Of a DNA stretch of 38,417 bases, positions 1 through 11,700 are shown one piece after another. Both the position numbers and the translations under genes were made by a program. The stretch spans positions 1 to 38,417 of the forward strand of contig FMBT01000605.1 in assembly GCA_900095095.1 (NCBI GenBank), written 5' to 3'. Each line of letters begins with the position of its first letter. Positions within the stretch are counted from its first letter, which is position 1. The stretch is from Fragilariopsis cylindrus CCMP1102. Lineage: Eukaryota; Bacillariophyta; Bacillariophyceae; Bacillariales; Bacillariaceae. Under the pieces are notes generated by a model. It was not told where the DNA came from and did not search any database. It saw only the letters and a list, made by a program, of their open reading frames with translations.

Positions 1-298
1 TAAGCTATGATAATAGCAGCAGAATGATTGTCCCTTTTTGCTACTCAATTGAGATATAGACAGATGCACAAAATAACAGGAAATGTGTAGATTTGTGTTG
101 TTGGTGTTGTGGTGGCTCCAATTAATGTCTTTTACCCACTGCTTTTATTGTTGTGGAAACTTTTCAATTAGAAAAGCACAGGCTCTATCATTTATTTGTC
201 TACGAGTGTGTTTGCCCTTGCCAGCTTGCTGCATGCCAACAAGAGAACAGCAAAATGTTTATAACAATCTAACCTAGTGTCTCTCTTGTATGAGTGCT

Positions 299-632
299 AC
301 TCTTTGTGTACATCCCACTATCTAGTCTATGGTGTGCTTACTTCTACATACCCCCCTTCTAAATCTTGGTGGCATATCACGTTATTCCTCAGCCTGATTA
401 TAAGTACTATATGAAAGTACTTATAAAGCACACATTTACTCTTTGTGTACATCCCACTATCTAGTCTATCGTGTGCTTACTTCTACATACCCCCCTCTAA
501 ATCTTGGCATATCACATTATTCCTCAGCCTGATTATAAGTACTTTATGAAAGTACTTATAAAGCACACATTTCTTCTGGTCTGTGGTGTGCTTACTTTTA
601 CATACCCCCCTTTAAATTTTGGCATAACACAT
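299..632. repeat. Tandem repeat, two and a half copies, each full copy with a hairpin
   Basis: Copy 1 starts at 299 and copy 2 at 438, a period of 139 bases. A partial third copy covers about 576-632. Shared blocks include actctttgtgtacatcccac, gtgtgcttactt followed by a C run, and a segment ending in a hairpin. The hairpin arms are TATAAGTACT and AGTACTTATA (10 perfect pairs, 7-base loop) at 399-425 and again at 534-560. No coding content is visible. It may be a satellite fragment or part of a MITE-like element. Confidence 0.85.
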
Positions 633-911
633 TCATTATAGAGTCCCAGTCTCACTTACTCCATAATGAAAGTGGCCGTTGTTGGAGGTGAACCTTATTA
701 GGAGGGTGTATATGTATGTATCAATGTGATGTGTGTCTGTGTTTGTGCAAAACACCACCACCATCATCACCGCTGGGATTTTTTTCCTAGCAGCAGCAGC
801 AGTGCAATGATGATGTATGTAGGAAGAATGATGATGTAGCCTTTTTACCAACAGCCGCAGTTTCTATCACTAAATAGGTTGTGATGTTGTGCTTTTTCAA
901 CACTGACACTG

Positions 912-914
<3 letters not shown>

Positions 915-952
<38 letters not shown>
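915..952. repeat. CA dinucleotide microsatellite
   Basis: An uninterrupted CA run of about 19 units in non-coding DNA. Confidence 0.95.
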
Positions 953-953
<1 letters not shown>

Positions 954-3356
954 CATACACAGGCAGACAGACTTGTCTATTGTCATGTCACCCATAACAC
1001 CACATCCTCACTTCCTTCTCACAAGCTTGCCTTGGTTTGTTGTATCATGCAATTACCACTTTCTTCTCAACTGTGTTCCTTTGAGGGATCTGACTTTGAT
1101 AGAATGAAGTTGTATACAGTGAAGTATTACTCCCATAAAAAGATGCATGTTGTGGATAACTGAGAAGCCACCACACCTACCCCTATCCTGCTACAATACA
1201 ATTTTCTGATCCCCCCCCCCCCCCCCCTTCTCTGTGCGCTATACATAAAGCTTTTTTGGTAGTGTACTATTATTAGCTAGCACAATCTAACTGGTGTGCG
1301 GCAGTTACTAATAATGAGACAAATTGTTGCTACTAATGAAGCAAAAATATTCTCACTCATGGTTTGCACAGGAATTTACTAGTATGTAATACTATTGCAC
1401 TAGTAGTAATAAACAAATACTAGTTTTCAAAGCACTGGAGACAAGCAGCAACAATTACATACAGTAGCAGTGTCTATAAAATGTGCAGCAACAGTTACTA
1501 CAGTTGTTGTTACTACGTCATGTCTGAAAGAAAAAGGCACCAACAGAAAAACCTACCACTAAAGAACTGTTATTAGAGACCATGATCATACATCAAACAC
1601 ATGATATAAAACTTGACATGATGATGGGTTTGGGGGCAGGGATCTGCCTACATTCTATGCGGTGGATCTGAGACTAATGATGCATGCATGGAGGACTATT
1701 TTGGCAATGAGATTGTCAGTGTTTCTGGTAATTTGTTTAGTAGTAGTCTTCATATATCAACCCAAATCATAAACAAGTCAACTCACGTGGTGTGCATGTG
1801 TACAGTATTGTTCATCTCTCTAGGATACAATGTACACCTACGCTACCTAGTAGAATTGATTTAGCCACTGGCAATATTGAATGATGATTTGTGAAATGTA
1901 ACAGAGCACACTCATTCTTCCTAACTTCCTAACGTAAACTTATTTTGTAGATATTGTAATGACCTTTAATTTTTAGGTTTAATTAGTTTAATTTATAATC
2001 CTAAAATTTGTCATTATACTAACCCATTGTAAATGGGTATGTTTGATCTGTTTCTTGGATCATTTTTAAATGCTATCATAGATCCCGTCCGGTACATATA
2101 CTGTTCAAGGATTTATAGTACCCCAACCAACCTCCTGATACTATGCATGTGTTTGCTTACTCTCACATACACTGTTCACTACTACTTTAATTGTGACATC
2201 ATAGTCAGAAATTCTGCTGTACGTGCTGCTGCTAGCTGATGTAGGTAGGAAGAAAGGTGTATCAGATATTTGTATAAAGATGTGTGTATCATACACGCAC
2301 ACATACATCATTATTTGCAAAACAAACATCCCACAGAATTTCTTTTATTGCTAAGGTTTATGATATATAGTGGTGGTGGCGAAGCATCCTACTTATTGCT
2401 ACATATTACTATGCACATCACTACCCCATATACTGCATACCACATTGCTAAGGGAATGCGTGCTTACTACACATCATCATCAACACATCAACCCCACCTC
2501 CTACTTCTAGCAAAACAAGCTAGTATACAAGAGATAAAAACAACAGTATCAGTATGTTCTAGGAGGACTTCTACTTCTACTTCATAGTACCACCTAGACC
2601 TGGTGGGAATAAGATAATACACAAATAGAATACCATATAAACAAATAAATAGAATACTAACACAAACAGATTTATAGCAGCAACATAATATATATAACTC
2701 AGATTATTGCATGATCTATCCTGGATTATTAGTACTATTTCCATGCAACCCCCATCACAGTATACAGCATTTGCCAAGGCTAGTAGCTGTAGCAGCTTTA
2801 CTAGTACTAGTAGTATCCATCATAGACGGTAGCAGCTAAAAGTACTGGACAGTATGTTCGCGCTAGATTTTGTGCTGCTTGGATTATTTGATTTGATTTT
2901 TGCAACAAAAGCAAGATTTACCGCGGCACTTTACTCGGGATGTGGCGTTGCTGACTTTTTTCGATGCCAGCACGCTCGTGCTTGAAAAAATAACGGCATG
3001 CGGTACAGTACTCATTGTAAATGCACAAAAAAAAATCTAGAACTCTATTTCTCGTTTCTAAAACACACATGGCTGCATCAACACAGTCAAACCACTCATA
3101 GTATCAATCATAACAGATCAATCATCAAACGCATTCTTTGGTTACAGGATTGTCTCTCGACTGGAATAGTACTAGTACAGTAGTTGCAAGTGAATTCACA
3201 ATTCACACCACCCTCGCTCTCAAAGTATTCTCTCCTCTTGAGTCGATTCGATTCGAGTCGAGTCCACGACATCGCTTTCAAAATCAAATCAAATAAAATA
3301 TCGGCTTTGCTTTACACAAAACCCCGAACCAAACCAAACCAACACTAACTAACCAA

Positions 3357-3935
3357 CACCAATCATAATGCCTCCTTGTTTAGCATCCCCACTCAACGAC
3401 GACAAGAACGTTGGGATGACGACGATGACGATGGATAATAACAGTCATACAACAATAGCTGTCGTCGGCGACCACGGAGTCGCTGCTGCTGCTGCTGCTG
3501 CTTCTACAGCATGGTCCTCCCCAGTCTCTTCAAAACCTAGAGGAAGAAGAACTTATAGTCCTCAAGGAAGTGTTGATAATGTTACTGGCCGCAGTCCAAA
3601 TAGGAAAAATTCCTATGTCAGTCGCTCTCTCATTGCTTCACTCGAAAAGACGTCAGAACTTTCTCCTTCAACATCGCAGAGTATTGCTGCTGCAGCTCCT
3701 ACTACTGCTGCTGCATGGTCCTCCCAGATTGCTTCAAAACCTAGAGAAGGAAGAACTTATGGACGTCAAGGAAGTGTTGATAATGCATCTGGCAGCAGTC
3801 AAGATAGGAACCCAATCATAATGGCTCCTTGTTTAGCTTCCCCAATCAACGACGACAAGAACGCTGGGATGACGACGACGACGACGGATGATAACAGCCA
3901 TAATACACTAGCTGTCGGCGACGGCGACGGTGGTG
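3357..3935 (+). repeat. Intragenic duplications in the N-terminus of the ZZ gene
   Basis: Segment A (3357-3475) recurs at 3810-3935. Segment B (3482-3606) recurs at 3685-3808. The order is A-B-spacer-B-A, all in direct orientation. Segment A includes ccaatcata, which is 5' leader sequence in the first copy but coding in the second. Protein copies: PCLASPLNDDKN against PCLASPINDDKN, and QGSVDNVTG against QGSVDNASG. Confidence 0.85.
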
Positions 3936-6900
3936 GATTGAGAAAGGTTTTGTTCTGCTCAAATAAAGCTTCAGACAAAGCTTCAGTAGCTAATAAAAAA
4001 GCTACACCAGCTACTTCTACTATTAGTAGTTCGTTACGAAGATCAGATAGAAAACGGAAGGCAACATCCGTTGTTCAGGAACTTCAAACCCATAAACGTC
4101 CATCATCATCATCATCATCAACTGATCCAGTAGAATCTAAGTTGTCGAATGAGACGACTATTGTCACTCAACCGAGTAATATCAGTGACTCAACAGCAGA
4201 AACAGAGGAACAATCCGTTACCTCCTCAGTTATGACGACGACAGCAGCAGCGTCAAAAAGCATTGGAGCCGGTGATGACGGCGACGGTGGTAGTAGCCTA
4301 CGACGACAATTGGCTGTTCGATTTTCACCGAAAAAAAAGAATACAATTTATTTGGCAGATGATTATGATCGGAAATCTATTGAAGTAGATGTATACGAAT
4401 GTGATGAATGCTCTGTTAAAATAGTTTTTGGTGAACGATATCATTGTAAAGAATGTGACTATGATTTATGTCATGAATGTGGTAAAATACAACTACAAAC
4501 AAAAACAGAAACAACAAAGACGCACGAACACGAACACCCAAATTGGGAGATCATCCCACTCGACGATGACAACGACGATGAGGACGATGATGATAAAAAT
4601 AGGAATAAGAAACAACCGCCATCAACAATGATGGCGACGAAGTCATCATCCCCGCTGACGATGACGACATTGATGGATACCTCCTCATCCTCATCTTTTC
4701 CACCTAAAGGTTTAGTAGTAGAAACAGCAACAGCACTCAAGAAAACTTCCTCCTATAATCTTCGATGGACGGCAGAGACGAAGGATAAGCATGGAGAATG
4801 TGGAGATGTTCAACCAACACGGCCTTCATCATTCCGATCACCTACTAGATCATCCTCCAAATCATCATCATCAGCATCACGTTTTCCAATGTTACTACAA
4901 CGACCACCATCAACTATTAAGAAAACACCAGGAGGAAGTATCCTTCGACGGAAATGTACACCAGCTAAGGACGGTGATATATATGATGGAACAACAAGAG
5001 AATTGTCTGCAATTGAACCAACAAGTGATCAACATTTTGATGCATTAGTTGCATTTGCAACATCAACTAATTCACCATCTCAAAATCATCAAAATTCATT
5101 ATCCAGTTCTCAAAATTCACCATCTCAATACTCACCATCAAAAGTTACGAATACGAATGAGAATGAGAATGCTTCTACTACTAATACTACTACTACTGAA
5201 GATGATGACGATGATGAACTCAAACAAGTTGTCAGACAAAAAATTGTTGTACTACCACCGAAGAAGATTATTGAATTAGATTCTGATACCTTACGTGAAG
5301 GATTAGAAGTTTTATTCCCCGATAAATTTCCACCACAAAAACAACAAAAACAACAACCAACACAACGAAAACTCCGATTGAGATTGAACCAACAAAAACA
5401 ACAATTTAATTCTCAAAAGAAAAAATCTTCTCCTCCTTGTATCCTACCAAGATTAATCGCATGTTACACTATGTACAGAAAGCAACAACAACAAAATCAA
5501 TCATCAGCAATAGCCATTGAAGACATTGATATTTATTCTATACATAATTTATTACAGAAATTAGTTGGTCTAGAATGGACATTACTAGAAGGACATGAAC
5601 ATCAAGATGATGAAGAAGAATCATTGTCATCATCTTCTCCTACAAACAGCAACAACAACAACAACAACAATATTAAAAGTAGCTATCAAGATTATTTTCC
5701 TCCCGGTGGTACCTCAAACAATTGCTGGAACAAAAACACTAACAGCTCTGCGATTATCTCACAAGACGATAAGAGTGATAACGATACAACGGATGGTAGT
5801 GAAGGTGGTGGTCGTGATAATCAACAAGATAATATGAAAACACATACACGTCGGGTACAATTTGCTGCATTTGATGGTACTGCTGTTGTACGTGGACCAT
5901 CTGATGTTCTTGAAGGATCATACAAGCCACAAGAAAATTGTGTTCAAGCTTTGGTAGATGTTTTAGATGTCGCCGAAAAATTGTTTCCACAAGCATCGGG
6001 AGCGCGAGTACATGCAGTGACAACAGAAGAAACTATCATCACTGCCACCACCACCCCTACCGCTACCGCTCACGGTAGCAGATCTCCTACCGTGATCTTA
6101 CAGGATCTTACATCATATCTTGATAGTGAATTCTTATCGAATGGACATGATACGATCTGTGTCGAATCAATTATGGAAATGAATCATCAAAGTATTCCCA
6201 TCCGACGTATTGAAAAAGCTGCTATTGCTTATTCAAGAGATTTACATTCCTTAATTAATCCTAATGGTAAATTCATTAAGAAAATATTTGCAATAGCTTG
6301 TGCAACGAATGCGGAAGGTGGACATGACTTTGATGACATCGAAGATGACAACGACGACGACGTTGATGATGATGCGGATAATGCTGATGCCGTTGGCAAC
6401 GTGGATACACGTACTACCATTATCGTTCCGATTCGTACAGAAACAACTGATGTATTTATTCGTTCATGTCCTTTATCATGGGAGTGTCGACTGGCGAATG
6501 CGTCTGCACAACTTGTTCGGTATTGGTTACGTACCTTACTGAATCCCATCCCAGGCCGAGCTGATGAGGACACGAAGACAGATCAATGGAGTTCAAGATT
6601 GTATGATCATATTATTTTAACAGAGGAAGATAGTAGCGGCGGAGGCGATGGCAACATCAACAGCGACGATGACGATATCAGTATTAGAACACTCGATGAA
6701 GATAATCTTTCATCTCTATTAAGTAATGCATTGCAACATGTGTACAAGTATGTGGGAATTGATTCTACCACCACCACCACCGGTGCTGCTATGTTGTCAT
6801 GGAAAGATCGTTTGATCCAAGTATTACCTGATGAATCATGTTGTGATACACCGGTTTGTCGTGAGGGACTTGGTTCGGGACGTCATCCAACATACATAAC

Positions 6901-7516
6901 AGAAGATAATTGGGAAGTCGTTGAACAGCATTTAACAATGGCATCTGATTTTTGTGCATTCCATCGTAGAGCATTATTTATTGAAAGTTTGTTGTCGATT
7001 GTAACAAAAATGAATTGGGACGATCACTGGTCTAATACAGTCCAAGCTGCCGCGAAGAAATTAGTACGATTGGACAAGAACTGTATTACCAAAAACAACG
7101 GTAACAACAACAACAGTAGCAACATCAACAGCGGTATCGTGAATGAAGACGATGATGGTAATGATATAGATATGGATCAGGTCAGCGATGATAATATGGT
7201 TGTTGAAGGTGATGATGATTCTAATAATATTACTATCCAACCAGAAGATGAACATTTAGTGTTATTAGGAATGTCAATAAATGATTTACTATATCGTTTA
7301 CGGACAGAAATATTGCCAATTTCACGTGAACGGTACGGGGTATGTTATAACAATCTACGCGCAACGGAAAAAAATTTCCGATTGGGATTATCTAATACGA
7401 AACGTAAGAAGAAATGTGAACCACAAATACAAAAATTAGAAGATTATTGGAATGAAGATTTACATCCTGGTACAATTTTTCCATCAATATCATTCCGTGG
7501 TAGTAGTTCGTCGTAA
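3368..7516 (+). CDS. ZZ-type zinc-finger protein, acidic low-complexity, single exon
   Basis: A single open frame of 1382 residues. The only domain I recognise is a ZZ-type zinc finger at about residues 345-394: C345-x2-C348, C360-x2-C363, C368-x2-C371, then histidines 386, 388 and 390. ZZ fingers usually bind peptides or histone tails, so a chromatin or ubiquitin-adaptor role is possible but not shown. The rest is Ser/Thr/Asp/Asn-rich linker with poly-D, poly-S and poly-N tracts, plus patches that look folded near residues 860-920, 1020-1060 and 1180-1250. The first 190 residues hold two pairs of duplicated segments. I chose the ATG at 3368 because it follows an A/C-rich leader and has A at -3. 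A near-copy of the same start context recurs at 3810-3823 inside the gene. No intron is needed. Apart from the finger, the function is unknown. Confidence 0.85.
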   Translation: MPPCLASPLNDDKNVGMTTMTMDNNSHTTIAVVGDHGVAAAAAAASTAWSSPVSSKPRGRRTYSPQGSVDNVTGRSPNRKNSYVSRSLIASLEKTSELSPSTSQSIAAAAPTTAAAWSSQIASKPREGRTYGRQGSVDNASGSSQDRNPIIMAPCLASPINDDKNAGMTTTTTDDNSHNTLAVGDGDGGGLRKVLFCSNKASDKASVANKKATPATSTISSSLRRSDRKRKATSVVQELQTHKRPSSSSSSTDPVESKLSNETTIVTQPSNISDSTAETEEQSVTSSVMTTTAAASKSIGAGDDGDGGSSLRRQLAVRFSPKKKNTIYLADDYDRKSIEVDVYECDECSVKIVFGERYHCKECDYDLCHECGKIQLQTKTETTKTHEHEHPNWEIIPLDDDNDDEDDDDKNRNKKQPPSTMMATKSSSPLTMTTLMDTSSSSSFPPKGLVVETATALKKTSSYNLRWTAETKDKHGECGDVQPTRPSSFRSPTRSSSKSSSSASRFPMLLQRPPSTIKKTPGGSILRRKCTPAKDGDIYDGTTRELSAIEPTSDQHFDALVAFATSTNSPSQNHQNSLSSSQNSPSQYSPSKVTNTNENENASTTNTTTTEDDDDDELKQVVRQKIVVLPPKKIIELDSDTLREGLEVLFPDKFPPQKQQKQQPTQRKLRLRLNQQKQQFNSQKKKSSPPCILPRLIACYTMYRKQQQQNQSSAIAIEDIDIYSIHNLLQKLVGLEWTLLEGHEHQDDEEESLSSSSPTNSNNNNNNNIKSSYQDYFPPGGTSNNCWNKNTNSSAIISQDDKSDNDTTDGSEGGGRDNQQDNMKTHTRRVQFAAFDGTAVVRGPSDVLEGSYKPQENCVQALVDVLDVAEKLFPQASGARVHAVTTEETIITATTTPTATAHGSRSPTVILQDLTSYLDSEFLSNGHDTICVESIMEMNHQSIPIRRIEKAAIAYSRDLHSLINPNGKFIKKIFAIACATNAEGGHDFDDIEDDNDDDVDDDADNADAVGNVDTRTTIIVPIRTETTDVFIRSCPLSWECRLANASAQLVRYWLRTLLNPIPGRADEDTKTDQWSSRLYDHIILTEEDSSGGGDGNINSDDDDISIRTLDEDNLSSLLSNALQHVYKYVGIDSTTTTTGAAMLSWKDRLIQVLPDESCCDTPVCREGLGSGRHPTYITEDNWEVVEQHLTMASDFCAFHRRALFIESLLSIVTKMNWDDHWSNTVQAAAKKLVRLDKNCITKNNGNNNNSSNINSGIVNEDDDGNDIDMDQVSDDNMVVEGDDDSNNITIQPEDEHLVLLGMSINDLLYRLRTEILPISRERYGVCYNNLRATEKNFRLGLSNTKRKKKCEPQIQKLEDYWNEDLHPGTIFPSISFRGSSSS

Positions 7517-8097
7517 ATTGATTAAGAACAAACACATAAATAAATACATAAATCAAGTATCACTTTACAGTACTTCATTCTGCCACGGGGTTTCGACCAA
7601 TGCGGGAGTGGTGTGAGGGCTGGTCCGATATGCACATTACCGTTTTTCGCACCGCACCATCCTTTTTTATTCCTATACCACCATACACGATATTTTGTTT
7701 GATACTGCAATTAATGTTCAATGTACAGTACACGAAACGAGTTACGTTACGGTCGTCGACTGATCGATGGACAGTACGTGCACCTCAGGCATTTTGCAAC
7801 AACAATATCAGTGTCTACCGCAAGTTAATAATAATAATAATAATGACAATCATTCTTTAAATTAAAAAGTAATATCGTAGTAAATTGTATGTATGTTTGT
7901 ATGCATGCGTTTATCTATTCTTCTATTGGCATCTTCACTATAGTATAGAAGTAACTCAAGCTGATTTTTTCTGACACAGTTATTTATTACATCATTCATG
8001 TTCATTTATTGAGTTCTCTCATATAGTATCTCATCTAGATTGGAAATTTTGCCAGTCTAACTGCAAGTTCTTACCAGATTGCCGTGCTAAAAATAGT

Positions 8098-8162
8098 GTT
8101 TCGCCAGGTGGACCCGTATCTGTGGACAAGTCTTACAGGAGATATGGCCCACTTGGCGAAAC
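8098..8162. other. Stem-loop with 14-base arms
   Basis: The arms are GTTTCGCCAGGTGG (8098-8111) and CCACTTGGCGAAAC (8149-8162). They are complementary except for one position, which would be a G-U pair in RNA. The 37-base loop contains a second gtggac copy. It lies about 600 bases downstream of the zinc-finger gene and 560 upstream of the flippase. It could be the core of a MITE or a structured transcript. No known RNA family was recognised. Confidence 0.6.
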
Positions 8163-8552
8163 CAATATATGATCATACGATATGATCGTATACACACATG
8201 TATGGTAATACCATACAATCGATTCAAGTCCCGGGACTCCCGGGACTCAAATGGCTTAGGACTTTGGAGCGAATACTAGAATCGCCCTCCTACTATAGTA
8301 CAGTAGGTATAGTAGCTATAGTACAGTATGTCACGTGCTATTAAGGCATTGCCTACGGTTATCGCCGCCTTATTCAAATTACGTAACAAAAAAAAGAATG
8401 TAGCTACTGTACGGTACACGGAAGTAGGCCCCACTAGTACCGTAAATGTACAAGCAATTTGAAAATCATAACATGCAACAAAGACAACACAACACAACAA
8501 TCGATTTCAAAAATTTTCAATCTAGTTCGAGTTTTCGAGTTTGTACTTACTT

Positions 8553-8640
8553 CAATTCGAATGGAATTGAATTGAATTGAATTGAAAATTGAATTTGAAT
8601 CGAAAATTGAAGTTGAATTGAAAATTGAATTGAATTAGAT
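8553..8640. repeat. Imperfect GAATT pentanucleotide array
   Basis: Repeated gaatt units with gaaaatt and gaatc variants, just upstream of the flippase leader. Confidence 0.75.
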
Positions 8641-8723
8641 TCTATAAGAGGAGTTTGAGAGTTTTAAATCAAATCCAAAATCAACAAATCAACAAAATCC
8701 AAATCCAAACCAACAAAATCATT

Positions 8724-11700
8724 ATGACCACTTTGTTGGACACTTCTATTCCTCCTCCATCTCGTGTGGATGTCGTATCTACATCTACTACTACTACTAC
8801 TACATCACCACGTCCTACTTCTCCACGTCGTAGTGTCTCTCAATTAAGATTACCAAAAATTATCGAAGAAGATGGTACACAACGTTTATTAAATGTTGGT
8901 ATACCAAATAATAATCGTTGTAATAATATTTTAATTACCTCAAAATATACAGTATGGACATTCTTACCATTGGTACGTTATTACGTTGGATTTACGTTAT
9001 CTACTGTTGATTTATTTACTGTTGAGTTACTGCACTGCACCTTTTCTTTCAAACCCGACCGACCGTCGAGTCAACAAACAACAGCTGTCTGTCATCTCAT
9101 GATCTTCCCGCCTCTCTCTTTCTCTTCTTCTTTTTTTTCATAACAGACATTACGAACCGAATTTAAAAAATTTACGAATATGTATTTTTTAATTGTTGGT
9201 ATAATCACAGCCTTTGGTTATTATGGTATAGGATTTAATTATAAACAGATAAGTCCATTAGGTTTGTTAGTACCATTATCCTTTTTTATTACTATATCGT
9301 TGCTGATGGAAGGATTAGCGGATAAAAAAAGGCATTTGAATGATTATAAAACAAATACCTATCAATGTATTGTGATTGAAAATAGTAGTACTGCGGGATC
9401 AGATGTGATGGCAGATCCTCCTCCTCCTGCTGCTGCTGCTGCTGGTGAAGATATTGAAAATGGTAATACCGGTGATATTGAGGATGATCATGATAATGAT
9501 GATAATAAAATACCATTTAAGGATGTTACTATTATTCCTGCTACTACTTCATCATCATCTACTACTGCATCTACTACTGCCACTACTCCTACAACAGTTC
9601 AATTTAATTTTATACCAAGAAAAGATATAAGACAAGGGAATTTAATTGTAATCAGAAATCGTGAAATGATACCAGCGGATACCGTATTATTAGCAAGTTC
9701 TGGTGATTTAGGTTGTGCTTATATTGAAACATCCTCTATTGATGGTGAAACGAATCTGAAGTTACGATTAAGTGCCAAGAGTAAATTACATCAACAATTA
9801 GAATCAAAATTATCATCACCAAAGGAAACAATGGAGGATGCAATTCAACGTTTATCAACATTTACATCATTAGGTAGATCTACATGTGCTAGTAATGATG
9901 TTGATGTTGATATTGATGAACAAAATCAACAAGGAAATCAACAAGGAAATATTGCTGTATTAGCAACAGAAGCACCGAATGCACATATTAATACATTTAC
10001 TGGTAAATTATCTATTCCAACAACAACAATAATGGAAGAGGAGAAGGATGATAATGATAATGATAGAAATACAAATAATAGTATTAGTCATATACCATTA
10101 GATGGTGATAATTTATTATTACGAGGTGCAATATTAAGAAATACTGAATGGGCAATCGGTGTTGTAGCATTTACTGGCACGGATACAAAATTATCACAAA
10201 ATTCGATTGAAGCACCCACCAAATTTAGTCAACTCGATCATTTTACTAATAAATGTGTCATTGTGATGTTATTCATTGAATTTATATCCATTGTCTGGTT
10301 AGCAACCGCTGCTGTAATGAGTGAAGAACAACAATTTGATTACTTATGGTACGTTTCATACGTTTTCACGTTTTTACTACGTGTCGTTGTGTTGACGTGT
10401 TACTTTTACCTTGTTAAGTTACGTTACGTAACGTTATGTTGCGTACAGGTATGCATGTATGTTTATCTAATCTATTCTACTCTATTTTATTTTATTCTAT
10501 TTTATTCGAACTCGAACGGTGCTAACAGGTATTCTGGTTTGAAACGCAATGGTATTACGACAACAGGTATTCCTATTAAGTCAAATGAAGTTTGGCCATA
10601 TTTACCAAATTTTGAACCACCGGAATGGAATGCAGAAGGTACGTACGCTCGTTCGTTCGTTTGTTGTAATCGTTGAATTCGTGTACAGTAATAGCTAGCT
10701 AGCTAGCTAGGCTACGTACGTGATGTGACGATCCGTTTGTTGTTGTTGTTGTTGTTGTTGTTATATGTTTATATGTTTATTAAATCATCCATCCATCCAC
10801 CCACCACGAATGCATACATAAACACAATTCATTATTCTAACAAAACAAATGCGTCATATTCTTCTCTCACCTTTCATCATTTATTTCTTCACACACACAC
10901 ACACGTGTATTTTTTTTTGGTACAGCTGAAAATTGGATACAATATGCATTAACGTTCGTGATATTATTAGCCTACTTTGTACCATTATCAATGATATTTA
11001 CTGTACAATGTGTAAATGCATTCATGTTATATTTAGTTTATGTTGATATTGACATGTATGATGATACAACAGATACGTGTGCAGAACCACGATCAACAAT
11101 CGTAACAGATTTAGGACAAATTCAATATATATTTACTGATAAAACTGGTACATTAACACAAAATGTGATGAGATTCAAAAGATGTTCTATTGATGGTACG
11201 TGTATATTTATATCCTTTACTCCTTTTGTTGTGTCTGTCTGTCTGTGTATCTGTCTGTCTGTCTGTCTGTCTGTCTGTGTATGTATATATATATATATAT
11301 ATATATGTACGCACGCATAAATACCGCCTTGATTCTATCTAATCTTGCTCTATTACTTTTTTGTGTCTATAAACGAAGGTATGATTTTCGGTACACCTGT
11401 TGAAAAATCGAGGCCAAAAAAAGATGATGATAACGATAATAAAGATGACGGCGATGATGATGATAATGAATTAAATGGAGGACGATCGGACTTTCATCCT
11501 GTCCAACAAGTTTTGGTTGGACAAGTTCACGTCAATGAAGATGGAGAAAAATTAGAATCATCAAAGGGCTTGACATTTAATGCAGGTGCGTTTCGTTCCA
11601 TTCCGTTCCGTTCCGTTTTGTCATTCATTTGTTTTTCGCATCCACCCGAGCTGATTTAGAATCCATAGAATACAATTTTCAAAAATTCTCCCATCGATCC

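Larger units (their letters stand above)
1..3367. other. Repeat-rich non-coding region
   Basis: No gene is supported here. Open frames are short, and none has a recognisable domain. The stretch holds a tandem repeat near its left end, a CA microsatellite, a 17-base C run at 1211-1227, and many short palindromes built on agtact, tacgta and actagt. The last 170 bases are probably the promoter and 5' leader of the zinc-finger gene at 3368. From about 3316 the leader is A/C-rich, with repeated ccaaac and aacca. Confidence 0.6.
7517..8723. other. Intergenic region, zinc-finger gene to flippase
   Basis: Probable 3' end of the zinc-finger gene and 5' region of the P4-ATPase. No gene is supported. 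It holds a cluster of inverted repeats at 8098-8253, an array of GAATT-type units at about 8553-8640, and an A/C-rich leader from about 8666 to the start codon. Confidence 0.6.

Noticed and set aside
11229-11306. TCTG and TA simple repeats inside flippase intron 4
   Set aside because: Ordinary intronic microsatellites with no sign of function.
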